Shown here piece after piece: positions 34,995-45,618 of a DNA stretch of 64,000 nucleotides. Within the stretch, counting starts at the first letter, position 1, and each line of letters opens with the position of its first letter. A program made the translations under genes and the position numbers. Origin of the DNA: Faecalibacter sp. LW9 (GTDB lineage: Bacteria; Bacteroidota; Bacteroidia; Flavobacteriales; Weeksellaceae); the NCBI RefSeq assembly GCF_034661295.1, contig NZ_CP141062.1, forward strand, positions 2,480,001-2,544,000. The letters are read 5' to 3'. The notes below the pieces were generated by a model. The model was given only the letters and a program-made list of their open reading frames with translations. It did not search any database and was not told the DNA's origin.

Positions 34995-36635
34995 TTATTT
35001 TAAAACTTCAACAACAGGTTTTCCAATGTTTCCGTTTGGTTCTTCAATTTGAAGTAGTGCTGCAACAGTTGGCGCGATATCGGTCATATGCACTGGATTA
35101 TAGTTTTTTCCACGCTTAATTCCCCAACCCATTAAAACAAAAGGAATATGCGCATCGTAAGATCCCCAAGTTCCGTGTGTAGTTCCACCAGCATTTTGTT
35201 TTCCGCCATACCATTGAGGCTCAAGGATATAATTGATAGCTCCCGAACGTTTACGATTATATCCATTAATCATACGTTCTTTAATCAGTGCTGGGATAGA
35301 AGCTTCGCCAAGACGATCCATATCTACAGCAAATGCAACGCCTTCGACTTTACGCATAAACTTTACAATTTCCTCTTTAATTTCGTCTTCATCTAAATCA
35401 TTAGAAGCAATAACAGAATAATTTAAATGCACTTGATAATTAGATAATGATCGAACGATATCTTTAGCATCAAATTTATTTTCTAAAAAAGTATTTAAAT
35501 CTTTTTTAACTGTAGAAGTTTGAAAGTAACCTGCATTTCCTTTTTTATCTTGAATATATTTAGGATTATGTGCACCTCCGTGATCAGCTGTTAAGAAAAC
35601 TAGATATTCACCTTTACCTATATTTTTATCTAAATAAGTAAACATTTCACCTAGATCTTTATCTAGACGTAGGTAAGTATCTTCTGTTTCAATCGTATTT
35701 GGAGAAAATTGATGACCTACATAATCTGTTGAAGAAAAACTAACAGCTAGGAAATCTGTGATACCTTTTTCATTTTTACCAAGCTTTTCATTCTCAATGA
35801 TAGCTAAAGCTATATCTTTTGTTAAAGTATTTCCGAAGGGTGTTGAACGTATTAGTCCTAAACCATTCTCTTTAGACATTGCTTTTAAATCATAAGGAAA
35901 AGTCATTTTATCATTTCCTTTATAATTTGCACGATATGTATTTCCTTCTTTTTCACTTTGTACATACGTATCAATTGGGTATAACGTATTCCATTGATCC
36001 AAATACTTTTCAGTTAATTTTTTTTCATTGAATTTCTTTAACCATTTCGGTAATTCATTCATATAAAAGGTACTTGTAATCCAATTTCCAGATTCTCCAT
36101 CAAACCAAAACGCAGCATCAGCAAAATGACCTGCGGGTAATATTCCACCACGATCTTTTAGAGAAACACCGTAAACTTTCGATCGAAAGTTATTGGATAA
36201 TTTCAATTGATCCGTGACTGTAGAAACCAAAAGGTTTTTAGGTGACATTTTTCCTGCTTTGGAAGTAGCACCTACACCATTTACCTCATCATCTTGTGTA
36301 CAATACATATCTTGTCCAGTTGCTTGGATGATAAAATCATTTCCTGCAATACCGTGTATCGCTGGAACAGAGCCAGTATAGATGGTACTATGACCAATTG
36401 CTGTATAAGTAGGTACGTAAGGAATATAGGTATTTTCATTGGAGAATCCTTCGTTTAACAGTCGTTTGAAACCATCATTTGTATAACGGTCTTGATAACG
36501 GTACAGGTAATCCCAACGCATTTGATCAACAACAATACCTACAACTAACTTTGGTTTTTCTGTTGGTGTTTGTGCATAAGCGGATAAACTTGCAAAAAGT
36601 CCTAAAACACTTAAAAATGTTTTATTCAATTTCAT
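34995..36635 (-). CDS. pafA: Phosphate-insensitive alkaline phosphatase PafA
   Basis: A 546-residue exported phosphomonoesterase of the alkaline phosphatase superfamily, the same length as the characterised Elizabethkingia PafA. Start at 36635 gives a clean signal peptide (MKLNKTFLSVLGLFASLSAYAQ); the open frame extends to 36668. The nucleophile is T78 in PTYTAIGHSTIYTG, N99 is in GNDF, and the substrate-binding pair K160/R162 is in SLKDRGG. Zinc ligands include DQMRWDY, SSTDYVGHQ, ADHGG and the late TTHGTWG. PafA releases phosphate from many organic esters in the periplasm irrespective of phosphate level. Confidence 0.94.
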   Translation of the reverse strand: MKLNKTFLSVLGLFASLSAYAQTPTEKPKLVVGIVVDQMRWDYLYRYQDRYTNDGFKRLLNEGFSNENTYIPYVPTYTAIGHSTIYTGSVPAIHGIAGNDFIIQATGQDMYCTQDDEVNGVGATSKAGKMSPKNLLVSTVTDQLKLSNNFRSKVYGVSLKDRGGILPAGHFADAAFWFDGESGNWITSTFYMNELPKWLKKFNEKKLTEKYLDQWNTLYPIDTYVQSEKEGNTYRANYKGNDKMTFPYDLKAMSKENGLGLIRSTPFGNTLTKDIALAIIENEKLGKNEKGITDFLAVSFSSTDYVGHQFSPNTIETEDTYLRLDKDLGEMFTYLDKNIGKGEYLVFLTADHGGAHNPKYIQDKKGNAGYFQTSTVKKDLNTFLENKFDAKDIVRSLSNYQVHLNYSVIASNDLDEDEIKEEIVKFMRKVEGVAFAVDMDRLGEASIPALIKERMINGYNRKRSGAINYILEPQWYGGKQNAGGTTHGTWGSYDAHIPFVLMGWGIKRGKNYNPVHMTDIAPTVAALLQIEEPNGNIGKPVVEVLK

Positions 36636-36749
36636 GGTATAATTTTTAGATGATTCAAATTTAATCATATTTCTTTCGAATGAATATCACCTCAACATTA
36701 AATTTTGGAATTATAATTGAAGTCTATCATAGAATCAAAACATAAAACA

Positions 36750-37175
36750 ATGATAGGAAATACAGTTACAAAGACAAAAGAGTACAAATGTACCATCAAA
36801 GAATTATGGTATGCATTAACTAATCCTGATGCTTTAAAAGATTGGTTTTTTGAAGTCAAGGGATTTGAATTGGTTCAAGGAGATGTTTTTGAATTCTATG
36901 CTGGTAAATATTTGCATGAGTGTGAGATTAAAGACATTTTTTTGTACCATAAATTGATATTTTCTTGGCGATATCCTATATATCCTGGAGAATCTACGGT
37001 GACATTTATTTTAAATCCAATTAATGATGGAGAAAAGACCCAATTAGAACTTATTCATGACGGTATCGCTACATTTCCAGCGAACGATCCTTATTTTTCG
37101 TATGCAAGTTTTGAGGCAGGATGGGAAGAAGTATTAGAAATTGCCCTTCGCGAATATGTCGAATACAAGGAATAG
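36750..37175 (+). CDS. SRPBCC (AHSA1-type) domain protein
   Basis: A 141-residue START-like fold protein. Typical AHSA1 features are KTKEYKCTIKELWYALTNPD, the W-x-F strand DWFFEV, HECEIKDI and the closing GWEEVLEIALREY helix. These small proteins bind hydrophobic ligands or assist Hsp90-type systems; no specific role can be named. The ATG at 36750 is preferred to a TTG at 36717. Confidence 0.82.
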   Translation: MIGNTVTKTKEYKCTIKELWYALTNPDALKDWFFEVKGFELVQGDVFEFYAGKYLHECEIKDIFLYHKLIFSWRYPIYPGESTVTFILNPINDGEKTQLELIHDGIATFPANDPYFSYASFEAGWEEVLEIALREYVEYKE

Positions 37176-37183
37176 AAATAAAA

Positions 37184-37215
37184 AAAAGGAATTCACGTCT
37201 GAATCCCTTTTTATT
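37184..37215. terminator. Bidirectional terminator
   Basis: AAAAGGAATTC / GAATCCCTTTTT stem (one bulge) between convergent genes. Confidence 0.7.
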
Positions 37216-37236
37216 TTTTCGAAAAAAATGAATGAA

Positions 37237-37443
37237 TTACTTTTTAAATAATACTGTAATTCCTTCCTGATTTGGTAAAATTTGGCGAGGTTCTTCTGCT
37301 GTAACGATACCTGCTTTTTCTTTGCGAGTATTGTTTAACCACATCGGAATCCAGATGAATGGAATAGTTGCTAAGAAAGCAATACACCAGAAACCTGCAA
37401 ACTCCATAAATAACCACGCTAAAAATCCTAAGAATTGTGCCAT
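37237..37443 (-). CDS. Small membrane protein, conserved hypothetical
   Basis: A 68-residue protein: residues 5-35 form a tryptophan- and phenylalanine-rich membrane helix or hairpin (FLAWLFMEFAGFWCIAFLAT), followed by a basic then acidic tail. No family recognised. It is a single short gene upstream of the fumC promoter, divergent from it. Confidence 0.55.
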   Translation of the reverse strand: MAQFLGFLAWLFMEFAGFWCIAFLATIPFIWIPMWLNNTRKEKAGIVTAEEPRQILPNQEGITVLFKK

Positions 37444-37530
37444 GACCTATAATTTAGTATTACAAAAGTAAGATATTATTTTTAGGAATAAAACTAATAA
37501 TTATCACTTTTCTTTAACAATTCTTCTGCT

Positions 37531-37538
37531 TAAATTTG
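37531..37538 (+). promoter_or_regulatory. Candidate -7 element for fumC
   Basis: TAAATTTG is a full consensus match 41 bases before the fumC ATG; the expected TTG at -33 is TTT here. Confidence 0.4.
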
Positions 37539-37579
37539 TAAGCATATAAGATTTCAATAACGAAATAATTTACAAAAAA

Positions 37580-38977
37580 ATGGAATATAGAATTGAGAAA
37601 GACACCATGGGGGAAGTTAAAGTTCCTGCTGACAAATATTGGGGTGCTCAAACAGAACGTTCAAGAAATAACTTTAAAATTGGTCCATCGGCTTCAATGC
37701 CAAAAGAGATCATTGAAGGGTTCGCATATTTAAAGAAAGCTGCTGCTTACGCAAATGCTGAATTAGGTGTTTTACCAGTTGAAAAAAGAGATGCAATTGC
37801 AGCCGTTTGTGATGAAATCTTAGCAGGTAAATTAGATGGTGAATTTCCATTAGTAATCTGGCAAACAGGTTCAGGAACACAATCAAACATGAACGTGAAT
37901 GAAGTTATTGCTAACCGTGCTCAAGTATTAGCAGGTGGTAAAATTGGTGAAGGTGAGCCAGTTTTAAAAGCAAATGACGATGTAAACAAATCTCAGTCTT
38001 CTAATGATACTTACCCAACAGGTATGCACATTGCTGCTTACAAAGCTGTTGTAGAAGTAACAATTCCAGGTGTAGAACAATTACGTGATACTTTAGCAAA
38101 AAAATCTGCTGAATTCATGAACGTTGTAAAAATTGGTCGTACACACTTAATGGATGCTACTCCTTTAACTTTAGGTCAAGAATTATCTGGATATGTAGCG
38201 CAATTGAACCATGGTTTAAAAGCGTTAAAAAATACATTAGCTCACTTATCTGAATTAGCTTTAGGTGGTACAGCTGTAGGTACAGGATTAAACACACCTG
38301 CTGGTTATGATGTATTAGTAGCGAAATACATTGCAGAATTTACAGGTCACCCATTTGTAACTGCTGAAAACAAATTCGAAGCTTTAGCTGCACACGATGC
38401 GATTGTTGAAACTCACGGAGCATTAAAACAATTAGCAGTTTCTTTAAATAAAATTGCGAATGATATCCGTATGTTAGCATCAGGACCTCGTTCAGGTATT
38501 GGAGAAATCTTAATTCCAGAAAATGAGCCAGGATCTTCTATCATGCCAGGTAAAGTTAACCCTACACAATGTGAAGCTTTAACAATGGTTGCTGCTCAAG
38601 TAATGGGTAACGATGTTGCCATTACAATTGGTGGTACACAAGGTCACTACGAATTAAACGTATTCAAACCTTTAATGGCAGCTAATTTCTTACAATCAGC
38701 TCGTTTAATTGGAGATGCTTGTGTTTCTTTCGACGAGCACTGTGCACAAGGTATTGAGCCAAACTATAAACGTATTAAAGAATTAGTAGATAATTCATTA
38801 ATGTTAGTAACCGCTTTAAATACTAAAATTGGATATTACAAAGCGGCTGAGATTGCTCAAACAGCGCACAAAAATAACTCAACATTAAAAGAAACTGCAA
38901 TTGCATTAGGATATGTAACTGCGGAAGAATTTGACGAATGGGTTAAACCAGAAGATATGGTTGGTTCTTTAAAATAA
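37580..38977 (+). CDS. fumC: Fumarate hydratase class II
   Basis: A 465-residue oxygen-stable fumarase of the citric acid cycle, interconverting fumarate and malate. The motifs are [36 protein letters not shown] and the signature loop [15 protein letters not shown]. Codon use is notably optimised compared with neighbours, as expected of a highly expressed gene. Full length and alone between promoter and terminator. Confidence 0.96.
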   Translation: MEYRIEKDTMGEVKVPADKYWGAQTERSRNNFKIGPSASMPKEIIEGFAYLKKAAAYANAELGVLPVEKRDAIAAVCDEILAGKLDGEFPLVIWQTGSGTQSNMNVNEVIANRAQVLAGGKIGEGEPVLKANDDVNKSQSSNDTYPTGMHIAAYKAVVEVTIPGVEQLRDTLAKKSAEFMNVVKIGRTHLMDATPLTLGQELSGYVAQLNHGLKALKNTLAHLSELALGGTAVGTGLNTPAGYDVLVAKYIAEFTGHPFVTAENKFEALAAHDAIVETHGALKQLAVSLNKIANDIRMLASGPRSGIGEILIPENEPGSSIMPGKVNPTQCEALTMVAAQVMGNDVAITIGGTQGHYELNVFKPLMAANFLQSARLIGDACVSFDEHCAQGIEPNYKRIKELVDNSLMLVTALNTKIGYYKAAEIAQTAHKNNSTLKETAIALGYVTAEEFDEWVKPEDMVGSLK

Positions 38978-38997
38978 GAATAAATTTATCACATATA

Positions 38998-39027
38998 TAA
39001 AGCCGTTCCAATGGAACGGCTTTTTTA
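38998..39027. terminator. Bidirectional terminator after fumC
   Basis: AAAGCCGTTCCA / TGGAACGGCTTT with T-run. Confidence 0.85.
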
Positions 39028-39396
39028 TTTATATTTAAAACTAATGATTTTGTATTCTTGATTTTTGAGTTGATTCATAATATAATCTCTTTCATTTTCT
39101 GCTTGATTACGTTGATAATAATTCTTTTCATACCCGGATTGGATTTTAGAAGAACCCAAATTACTCATTAAAAATTGTTTTACATTTTCATAACGATTTT
39201 TGGACTCCTTAAACACATCATTTCTCCCTATATCTAAATCATATATTTCAGAGATATATACATCTTTTTTAAACCCATAAAAAATAGTATAGAAATAAAA
39301 TTTTGTTTTCTCTATTTTAGGATTTGAATTACCTTGTCCAAAGGCAGAAATAGCAAAAAAAAATGCTACAATAAAAAAAAGGAAATGTTTTTTCAT
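39025..39396 (-). CDS. Small secreted hypothetical protein
   Basis: A 123-residue protein with a strong signal peptide (MKKHFLFFIVAFFFAISAFG) and a basic, tyrosine-rich mature part of about 100 residues. No domain recognised. Convergent with fumC, whose terminator overlaps its end. Confidence 0.55.
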   Translation of the reverse strand: MKKHFLFFIVAFFFAISAFGQGNSNPKIEKTKFYFYTIFYGFKKDVYISEIYDLDIGRNDVFKESKNRYENVKQFLMSNLGSSKIQSGYEKNYYQRNQAENERDYIMNQLKNQEYKIISFKYK

Positions 39397-39487
39397 GGTA
39401 TTTGGTTAAGAATGAGATAATTAAATATAACATTTAAAATTGAAATTTCTAAACAAATAACTTCTTAAACTTATAGAAAGAATTTAT

Positions 39488-39495
39488 TATCTTTG
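39488..39495 (+). promoter_or_regulatory. Candidate -7 element for ffh
   Basis: TATCTTTG matches TAnnTTTG 28 bases before the ffh ATG; no TTG at the -33 position. Confidence 0.4.
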
Positions 39496-39522
39496 TAAAC
39501 CTTTATAAAAAACAATATAGAC

Positions 39523-40896
39523 ATGTTTCAAAGTCTTCAAGATAAATTAGACAAAGCTTTACATACCTTAAAAGGAAAAGGACAGATTACAGAAATTAAC
39601 GTTGCTGAAACGATTAAAGAGGTGAGAAGAGCCCTTGTGGATGCTGATGTTAGTTACAAAGTGGCGAAAGATTTTACAGATACTGTAAAGAAAAAAGCCT
39701 TAGGTGCTGACGTTTTAACTTCGTTAAATCCAAGTCAATTAATGGTTAAAATCGTTCATGACGAATTAACTGAATTGATGGGAGGAAAGCAAGCTGATTT
39801 AGTGTCTGATGGTAATCCTGCTATTATTTTAATTGCTGGATTACAAGGATCTGGTAAAACAACTTTCTCAGGTAAATTAGCCAATTATTTAAAGACTTCT
39901 AGAAACAAAAAAGTATTGTTAGTTGCTGGTGACGTTTACCGTCCAGCTGCCATTAATCAATTACAGGTATTAGGAGAACAAATTGGTGTCGATGTATTTG
40001 CTGATTTAGAAAATAAAAATCCTGTAGAGATTGCTCAAAATGCGTTAGCTCAAGCAAAGCAAAATGGTAATAATGTCGTTATTATCGATACTGCTGGTCG
40101 TTTGGCGATTGATGAGCAAATGATGGACGAAATTCGTCGTGTTCATCAAACTGTACAACCAACAGAAACTTTATTCGTTGTGGACTCAATGACGGGTCAA
40201 GATGCTGTAAATACAGCAAAGGCTTTCAATGATGTATTGGATTACAATGGAGTTGTATTAACAAAGTTAGATGGAGATACGCGTGGTGGGGCTGCTTTAA
40301 CGATTCGTACAGTTGTTGATAAACCAATTAAGTTTATTTCGACTGGTGAAAAAATGGAAGCTTTAGACATATTCTACCCTGAACGTATGGCAGATCGTAT
40401 CCTAGGGATGGGAGACGTTGTATCGTTAGTAGAACGTGCGCAAGCGCAATTCGACGAAGAAGAAGCTAAACGTTTACAAAAGAAAATTGCTAAAAATAGT
40501 TTTGATTTTGATGATTTCTTAAAACAAATTCAACAAATCAAACGTATGGGTAATATGAAAGATTTAATCGGAATGATCCCAGGCGCTGGTAAAGCATTAA
40601 AGGATGTAGAGATTAATGACGATGCATTTAAAGGTGTTGAAGCGATTATCCACTCAATGACTCCAAAAGAGCGTCAAAACCCTAAAATCATTGACAATTC
40701 ACGTAAGAAAAGAATTGCAGCAGGATCTGGAACATCATTACAAGAAGTAAATCAATTGTTGAAACAATTCTCTGAAATGGGGAAAATGATGAAATTCATG
40801 AATTCTTCTCAAGGAAAATCAATGATGGAGAAAATGGCTAAAAATATGCCAGCTGGTGGTTTCCCTGGGATGCCAGGAGGAATGCCTAAAATGTAA
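39523..40896 (+). CDS. ffh: Signal recognition particle protein Ffh
   Basis: A 457-residue SRP54 GTPase that delivers nascent membrane proteins to the inner membrane. The N domain (VRRALVDADVSYKVAKDF), G domain motifs (GLQGSGKTT, DVYRPAA, IDTAGRL, TKLDGDTRGG), and methionine-rich M domain at the C-terminus (QMMKFM / KMAKNMPAGGFPGMPGG pattern) are all present. Length is normal. Confidence 0.97.
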   Translation: MFQSLQDKLDKALHTLKGKGQITEINVAETIKEVRRALVDADVSYKVAKDFTDTVKKKALGADVLTSLNPSQLMVKIVHDELTELMGGKQADLVSDGNPAIILIAGLQGSGKTTFSGKLANYLKTSRNKKVLLVAGDVYRPAAINQLQVLGEQIGVDVFADLENKNPVEIAQNALAQAKQNGNNVVIIDTAGRLAIDEQMMDEIRRVHQTVQPTETLFVVDSMTGQDAVNTAKAFNDVLDYNGVVLTKLDGDTRGGAALTIRTVVDKPIKFISTGEKMEALDIFYPERMADRILGMGDVVSLVERAQAQFDEEEAKRLQKKIAKNSFDFDDFLKQIQQIKRMGNMKDLIGMIPGAGKALKDVEINDDAFKGVEAIIHSMTPKERQNPKIIDNSRKKRIAAGSGTSLQEVNQLLKQFSEMGKMMKFMNSSQGKSMMEKMAKNMPAGGFPGMPGGMPKM

Positions 40897-40921
40897 TTAT
40901 TGATTCTACAATAGTATAAAG

Positions 40922-40948
40922 AACCTTCAAGTTATTGGAGGTTTTTTT
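40922..40948 (+). terminator. Terminator after ffh
   Basis: AACCTTCAA / TTGGAGGTT (one G-T pair) followed by T7. Confidence 0.75.
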
Positions 40949-41062
40949 ATTTTATATTTATTTTAATTATGTTAAATAGAATGTAGTTTTAAATATTTAA
41001 TACCGAATGGAAGGAAGGATAAATTTTCAATTTTTCACTATATTTTAATTCATTGGCAGTAA

Positions 41063-41510
41063 ATGAATAGATTAAAGTAAATAGGTATATTAATCGTTAC
41101 TTTAAGTCTTATAAATTGTATAAATAGTGATGTGATTAATTCAATCGATGTAAGGTATGAGTTTATTAACTCTGAAAATCGATTAAATTGAAAATTATAT
41201 AATGGAAAATCTTCATATACTATTCAACATCATTTCAATAGTCGTGATTTAGAAAATAAGATCAAAGCTTACAAAAGAAAATCTAAAGACAGATAGCGCT
41301 TGTGCAAATGCATATGGCCATCAAATAGTAATCAATAAAGCAATCGTTAATAATAATCCTACAACAATTTATTACCAACGTAATTATTCTTCATTAATTA
41401 TGTTTACAGATTATGTAATTCTAAAATATATTCGAGAAAATAAACTAAGCAATTGTATTCATTCAATCGAAACATTTCGTAAACCTATAGTACCAGAAAC
41501 TATTCTTTAA
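41063..41510 (+). pseudogene. Lipoprotein gene remnant with stops and a frameshift
   Basis: From ATG at 41063 the frame reads MNRLK, a TAA, then IGILIVTLSLINC, a lipobox, and a short domain to another stop (TGA) and on to TAG. A different frame then carries NLKTDSACANAYGHQIVIN to the stop at 41508-41510. At least two stops and one shift break a product of about 145 residues. The family is not recognised. The surrounding stretches 40949-41062 and 41511-41739 hold no gene and are very AT-rich. Confidence 0.55.
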
Positions 41511-41739
41511 TTATTCTTAGAATTAAAGAATAACAATTATAATAGGGCTTTATAAATAACCTATTTAACATAATAAAGATTATTAATAATAAAATAACAA
41601 AGTTATTTTTATTATTATAATATATATTATGTTAAGTAATAGTTTTTAATTCCTCTATTAGTAATATGTTGATCATAATAATTAATTTAATGTTTGGCCA
41701 TCTTATATTACTTAAACGATAAATCTTTAACGATTTCTA

Positions 41740-41770
41740 TTGCTATTTAGATTAATTTAAAATAAATTTG
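41740..41770 (+). promoter_or_regulatory. Promoter of the receptor-peroxidase operon
   Basis: TTG at 41740-41742, a 20-base spacer and TAAATTTG at 41763-41770 are a full match to the Bacteroidota consensus, 18 bases before the ATG at 41789. Confidence 0.72.
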
Positions 41771-41788
41771 CACCCGAATTCATATACT

Positions 41789-44261
41789 ATGAAAAAAGGG
41801 TTTATTACATTAGGTTTATTATTAGGAACGATTACTAGTTTGCAAGCTCAGAAAATTATTACAGGAAAAATAGTTGATGAGAACAATAAACCATTATCTA
41901 ATGTATTGGTTCAAGAACCAATTAGTAAAAAATGGACACATACGAAAAAAGATGGGACATATGCTATTGAGGTTTCTTCCGATCAAACAACTTTAATTAT
42001 ATCTCAATTGGGTAAAGATATCCAAGAAATAAATCACAAATGGGACGCAAGATCGACAAGATTATTTTGCCAATCGAGCGTTTGGGACATCGATTGTATT
42101 AAATGATATTCCTTTATCAAATAACGAGAATATGCAGTCCTTTTCTCCTAATACTTCCGGTGCATTTGGATATAATGCTGGAAATACTTTTGGAGATGGT
42201 TCGGATAATACATTTTCGAACGCTAATTATGGTTTTGATTTACGTGAAGTTCCTACCAATAATATAGAAGAAATTAAAGTAATACAAGGTGTAGCTCCGG
42301 CAAAATATGGAGATATGACATCTGGTCTGGTTTTAATTCAAACGAAAGTTGGTGAGACTCCATATCGTGCATCAATCTCAATGCGTGATGCGACATCTGA
42401 ATATAATCTTTCTAAAGGTTTTAGATTAAGTTCTCGTAACTTTATTAATGCACAAGCTAACTTTTTACAATCTAATTCTGATCCAAGAAATAGTTTAACA
42501 AAATACAATCGTATCAATGGAAATTTATCTTGGAAAACGAACAACCTATCTTCTACTCTAACTAATACATTGTCCGCTAATATTAGTTATCGAGCAGATG
42601 AATTAAAGGAAGATCCTGATGACTTTGCAAATGCTAAAGTTAAAGATGATCGTACATCTATTCGTATTTCAAATAACTTAAAATGGAATTTGAAAAAAGA
42701 TTGGATTGATACTTTCAATGTAGATGCTAATTTTAATTATGAAAAGTCAAACTCATATAAAGAAGAATGGCGAAACGTAGGTAACGCAGCTATCACAACT
42801 TCTACTGAAGAAGGTATTCACCAAGCAATAATTATTCCTGCACAATATTTTTATAATATGAATGTGGAAGGTATTCCGATTTCAAGTTACTTAAATATAG
42901 AAGGAAATAAATCCATTACGACAAAAAATGAATGGATTCATACTTTATCTGTCGGTATTTCTACAAGAACAAGTTCCAATCAAGGTCGTGGACGATATAC
43001 AACAGGTAACGGAGTACCAAATTACTTAACATTAAGTGGTTCTGGTGGATCATTAGGTTATCGTGATTATAACTTTAGAAATGCAAAAACTGTATTTCAA
43101 TTCTCGGCTTATGCTGAAGATCAAATTACAAAATATTATGCAGACAATGTAGTATTAAAATTAGATGTAGGTGTACGTTACGAGAATCAATTAGGTTTCT
43201 CAAGTTTACAACCTCGTATTAATACTTCATATGCATTCAATAAATTTTTTCGCTTAAGAGGTGGATTTGGTATGGCGAGTAAAACTCCGTCTTTAAATCA
43301 ATTATATACAGGGAAAAGATACTATGATTATTTATTAGGAGATGGAATTTATTCAGTACCTGGAACTGGATTAATCGGATGGATTCAGACATTTGAATTA
43401 CCTGGTGATAATCCAAATCTTAAGCCTATTCGTTCGATGAATTCAGAATTCGGTACTGATTTAAATTTCAAATTCGGTACGTTGAATGTAACAGGATTCT
43501 ACAACAAAATGACAGATGGAATTTCTTCTGTGAAAGATCCATTCTATCGTACGGTGGCAGAAATTGCACTAAACGATACAACGACACCAGCTTTATACAC
43601 TGTTGTAGGAGAAAAAAACATTGGTTTCTTTAGTTCAGAATTAAGAAATAATTTAAAATCTGAAGATTTAGGTGTTGAAGCGTTTATGACGTTCAATCGA
43701 ATTAAGCCTTTAAACTTGGATATTCAATTAAATGCCTCTTACATTCAGACTAAAAACTCACCGAATAAGATTGATTATGAAGCTTCTTCTGTACAATCCG
43801 AACCAGAAAAATATGCCGTTTATAAGGCTTTAAATACCAAAACGGATCAATTAACTTTAGGATCTAATTTTAATTATCATTTACGAAAAGTTGGTCTTTT
43901 AATGTCTTTAAGAACGGAACATATTTTGTTGATGAATCATAACAGAAATCAAAACAGATATCCAATTGGCTATTTAGATGGCCAAATGCAATATCATGCG
44001 ATTCCAGTTCAAGATCAAACAAATACTGACTTATACGGTCACTTAATTAAGACTCAAGTAAAAGGAAGCGAAAGTCTTCAAAATGCTATACATAATGTGC
44101 ATTTAAGACTATCTAAAGACTTTATGAATGGTTTCAAAGTTTCGGTCTATACCACGAATGTATTCGGTCTTAAACCGACGTATTACAATTCAAATGGGGT
44201 AAAATTATTGTACCCTATCGCTCAATTTTCTCTTGGTGGAAAATTAGAGTATTCATTTTAA
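41789..44261 (+). pseudogene. TonB-dependent receptor with damaged plug region
   Basis: From ATG at 41789 comes a signal peptide (MKKGFITLGLLLGTITSLQA) and a carboxypeptidase-like regulatory domain (ITGKIVDENNKPLSNVLV). The frame ends at TGA/TAA about 42104 after out-of-frame residues. A second frame, open from 42033, enters the plug (QDRQDYFANRAFG, LNDIPLSNNENMQSF, IEEIKVIQGVAPAKYGDM) and runs intact through a beta-barrel of about 650 residues to a final FSLGGKLEYSF. Between the regulatory domain (ending about 42030) and the plug only a few codons remain, although receptors normally have about 70-80 residues there including the first plug strands. So an internal deletion with a frameshift is likely. 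Translation of the second part alone would lack a signal peptide. Confidence 0.75.
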
Positions 44262-44281
44262 TTAACTCTTATATCAATAGA

Positions 44282-45607
44282 ATGTATAAAAAGTTACTTC
44301 TTTTAACACCTTTTATCGCAGGATTATTATTCAATTCATGTATGGATGATGATTTTGGAGGAATGAATTTATCACCAGTGACTCTTACCACACAAGTTAA
44401 ATTTGGTGGAGATTTTGAAACGACTAAAAAAGCCGTAAATGCTAGTGTAACGTTACGAAATGCAGATACTGGTGTTGAATATGTTGGAAGAACAGATGAA
44501 AATGGTATATATAATTTACCAGCCATTCTACCGGGTAAATATACTGCAAGTGTAACTTTTACTTTAACTCCAGATCAATTTGAAGATTATTTTGGATATG
44601 AATCGGGATCAGAAGATGTTATCACATTCAATGGTGTTGCACAAAATATCGATATTTTAACAAGTGGTACAACAATTACCATTGAATTATTTGCAGCGAA
44701 TACCATTGGAGGATTAGTCATCAAACAAATCCATTATGGAGGTTCGCATACCACACGAGGTGCATCATTCAGAGATCAATTTGTTGAGATTTATAATAAT
44801 TCTTCGGAAGTGATTTTTGCTGATGGATTAATTTTTGCTCAATTATTTGGTAATAATACGGTAGGTAGTACGCCTTATCATACCGCTACAGGACAATTGA
44901 ATTGGGCAATGAGTGAAGGCAATACAAAAGGTGAAGCGGCAAATACAGATTATGTTTATGCGGATTATGTTTATCGTATTCCTGGAAGTGGACAGCAATA
45001 CCCTATTCAGCCTGGGCAAAGTATTGTTATTGCAGCTACTGCGATTAATCACCAATCCAATTATACTGATAATAATGGGAACTCCGTAAGCATACAAGAT
45101 CCTTCGTTAACAATTGATCTATCCAACGCTGATTTTGAAGCTAATCTTACAGCCTACACAGGAAATCAATACCGTTATGATATTCAAAATCCTAACGTAC
45201 CCGATTTAGAAATTGTACATTGGGTGTCTGGAGCAGATATGGTTTTAGATAATCAAGGTAGAGATGGATATGTTATTTTTAGAGCAACACCAGAAGAAAT
45301 TGCTTCTTTTGATCGATTAAAAAATCCAAGCAATGCCAACAATAACTTGTACTTACAAATCCCAAATCGTTTAATCATAGACGGGGTTGATACAACAAAA
45401 GACCTAGGAAATAATTTCGTTCCTAAAAAACTGAATGTTTCCATCGATGCAGGTACAACATTCTTAGAGACTGGTGCTTTTAGTTCATATTCAGTGATCC
45501 GTAAAACTCAAAAAGTGGTGAATGGACGAATTATTCTAAAAGATACCAATAACTCAACAGAAGATTTTGTTAATATATGGGCTTCTCCAAAAGCTTTTGC
45601 TAATTAA
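44282..45607 (+). CDS. DUF4876 domain lipoprotein
   Basis: A 441-residue lipoprotein with lipobox FNSC after a short signal (MYKKLLLLTPFIAGLLFNSC). Residues about 40-130 are a carboxypeptidase-like beta-sandwich (ASVTLRNADTGVEYVGRTDE). The rest matches DUF4876: IGGLVIKQIHYGGSHTTRG, QFVEIYNNSSEVIFADGL, then a large beta-rich domain. It lies 20 bases after the receptor and 11 before the next gene, so is in one operon with them. Its likely place is the cell surface or outer membrane with the receptor. The function of the family is not established. Confidence 0.82.
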   Translation: MYKKLLLLTPFIAGLLFNSCMDDDFGGMNLSPVTLTTQVKFGGDFETTKKAVNASVTLRNADTGVEYVGRTDENGIYNLPAILPGKYTASVTFTLTPDQFEDYFGYESGSEDVITFNGVAQNIDILTSGTTITIELFAANTIGGLVIKQIHYGGSHTTRGASFRDQFVEIYNNSSEVIFADGLIFAQLFGNNTVGSTPYHTATGQLNWAMSEGNTKGEAANTDYVYADYVYRIPGSGQQYPIQPGQSIVIAATAINHQSNYTDNNGNSVSIQDPSLTIDLSNADFEANLTAYTGNQYRYDIQNPNVPDLEIVHWVSGADMVLDNQGRDGYVIFRATPEEIASFDRLKNPSNANNNLYLQIPNRLIIDGVDTTKDLGNNFVPKKLNVSIDAGTTFLETGAFSSYSVIRKTQKVVNGRIILKDTNNSTEDFVNIWASPKAFAN

Positions 45608-45618
45608 AAAAATTTAGA

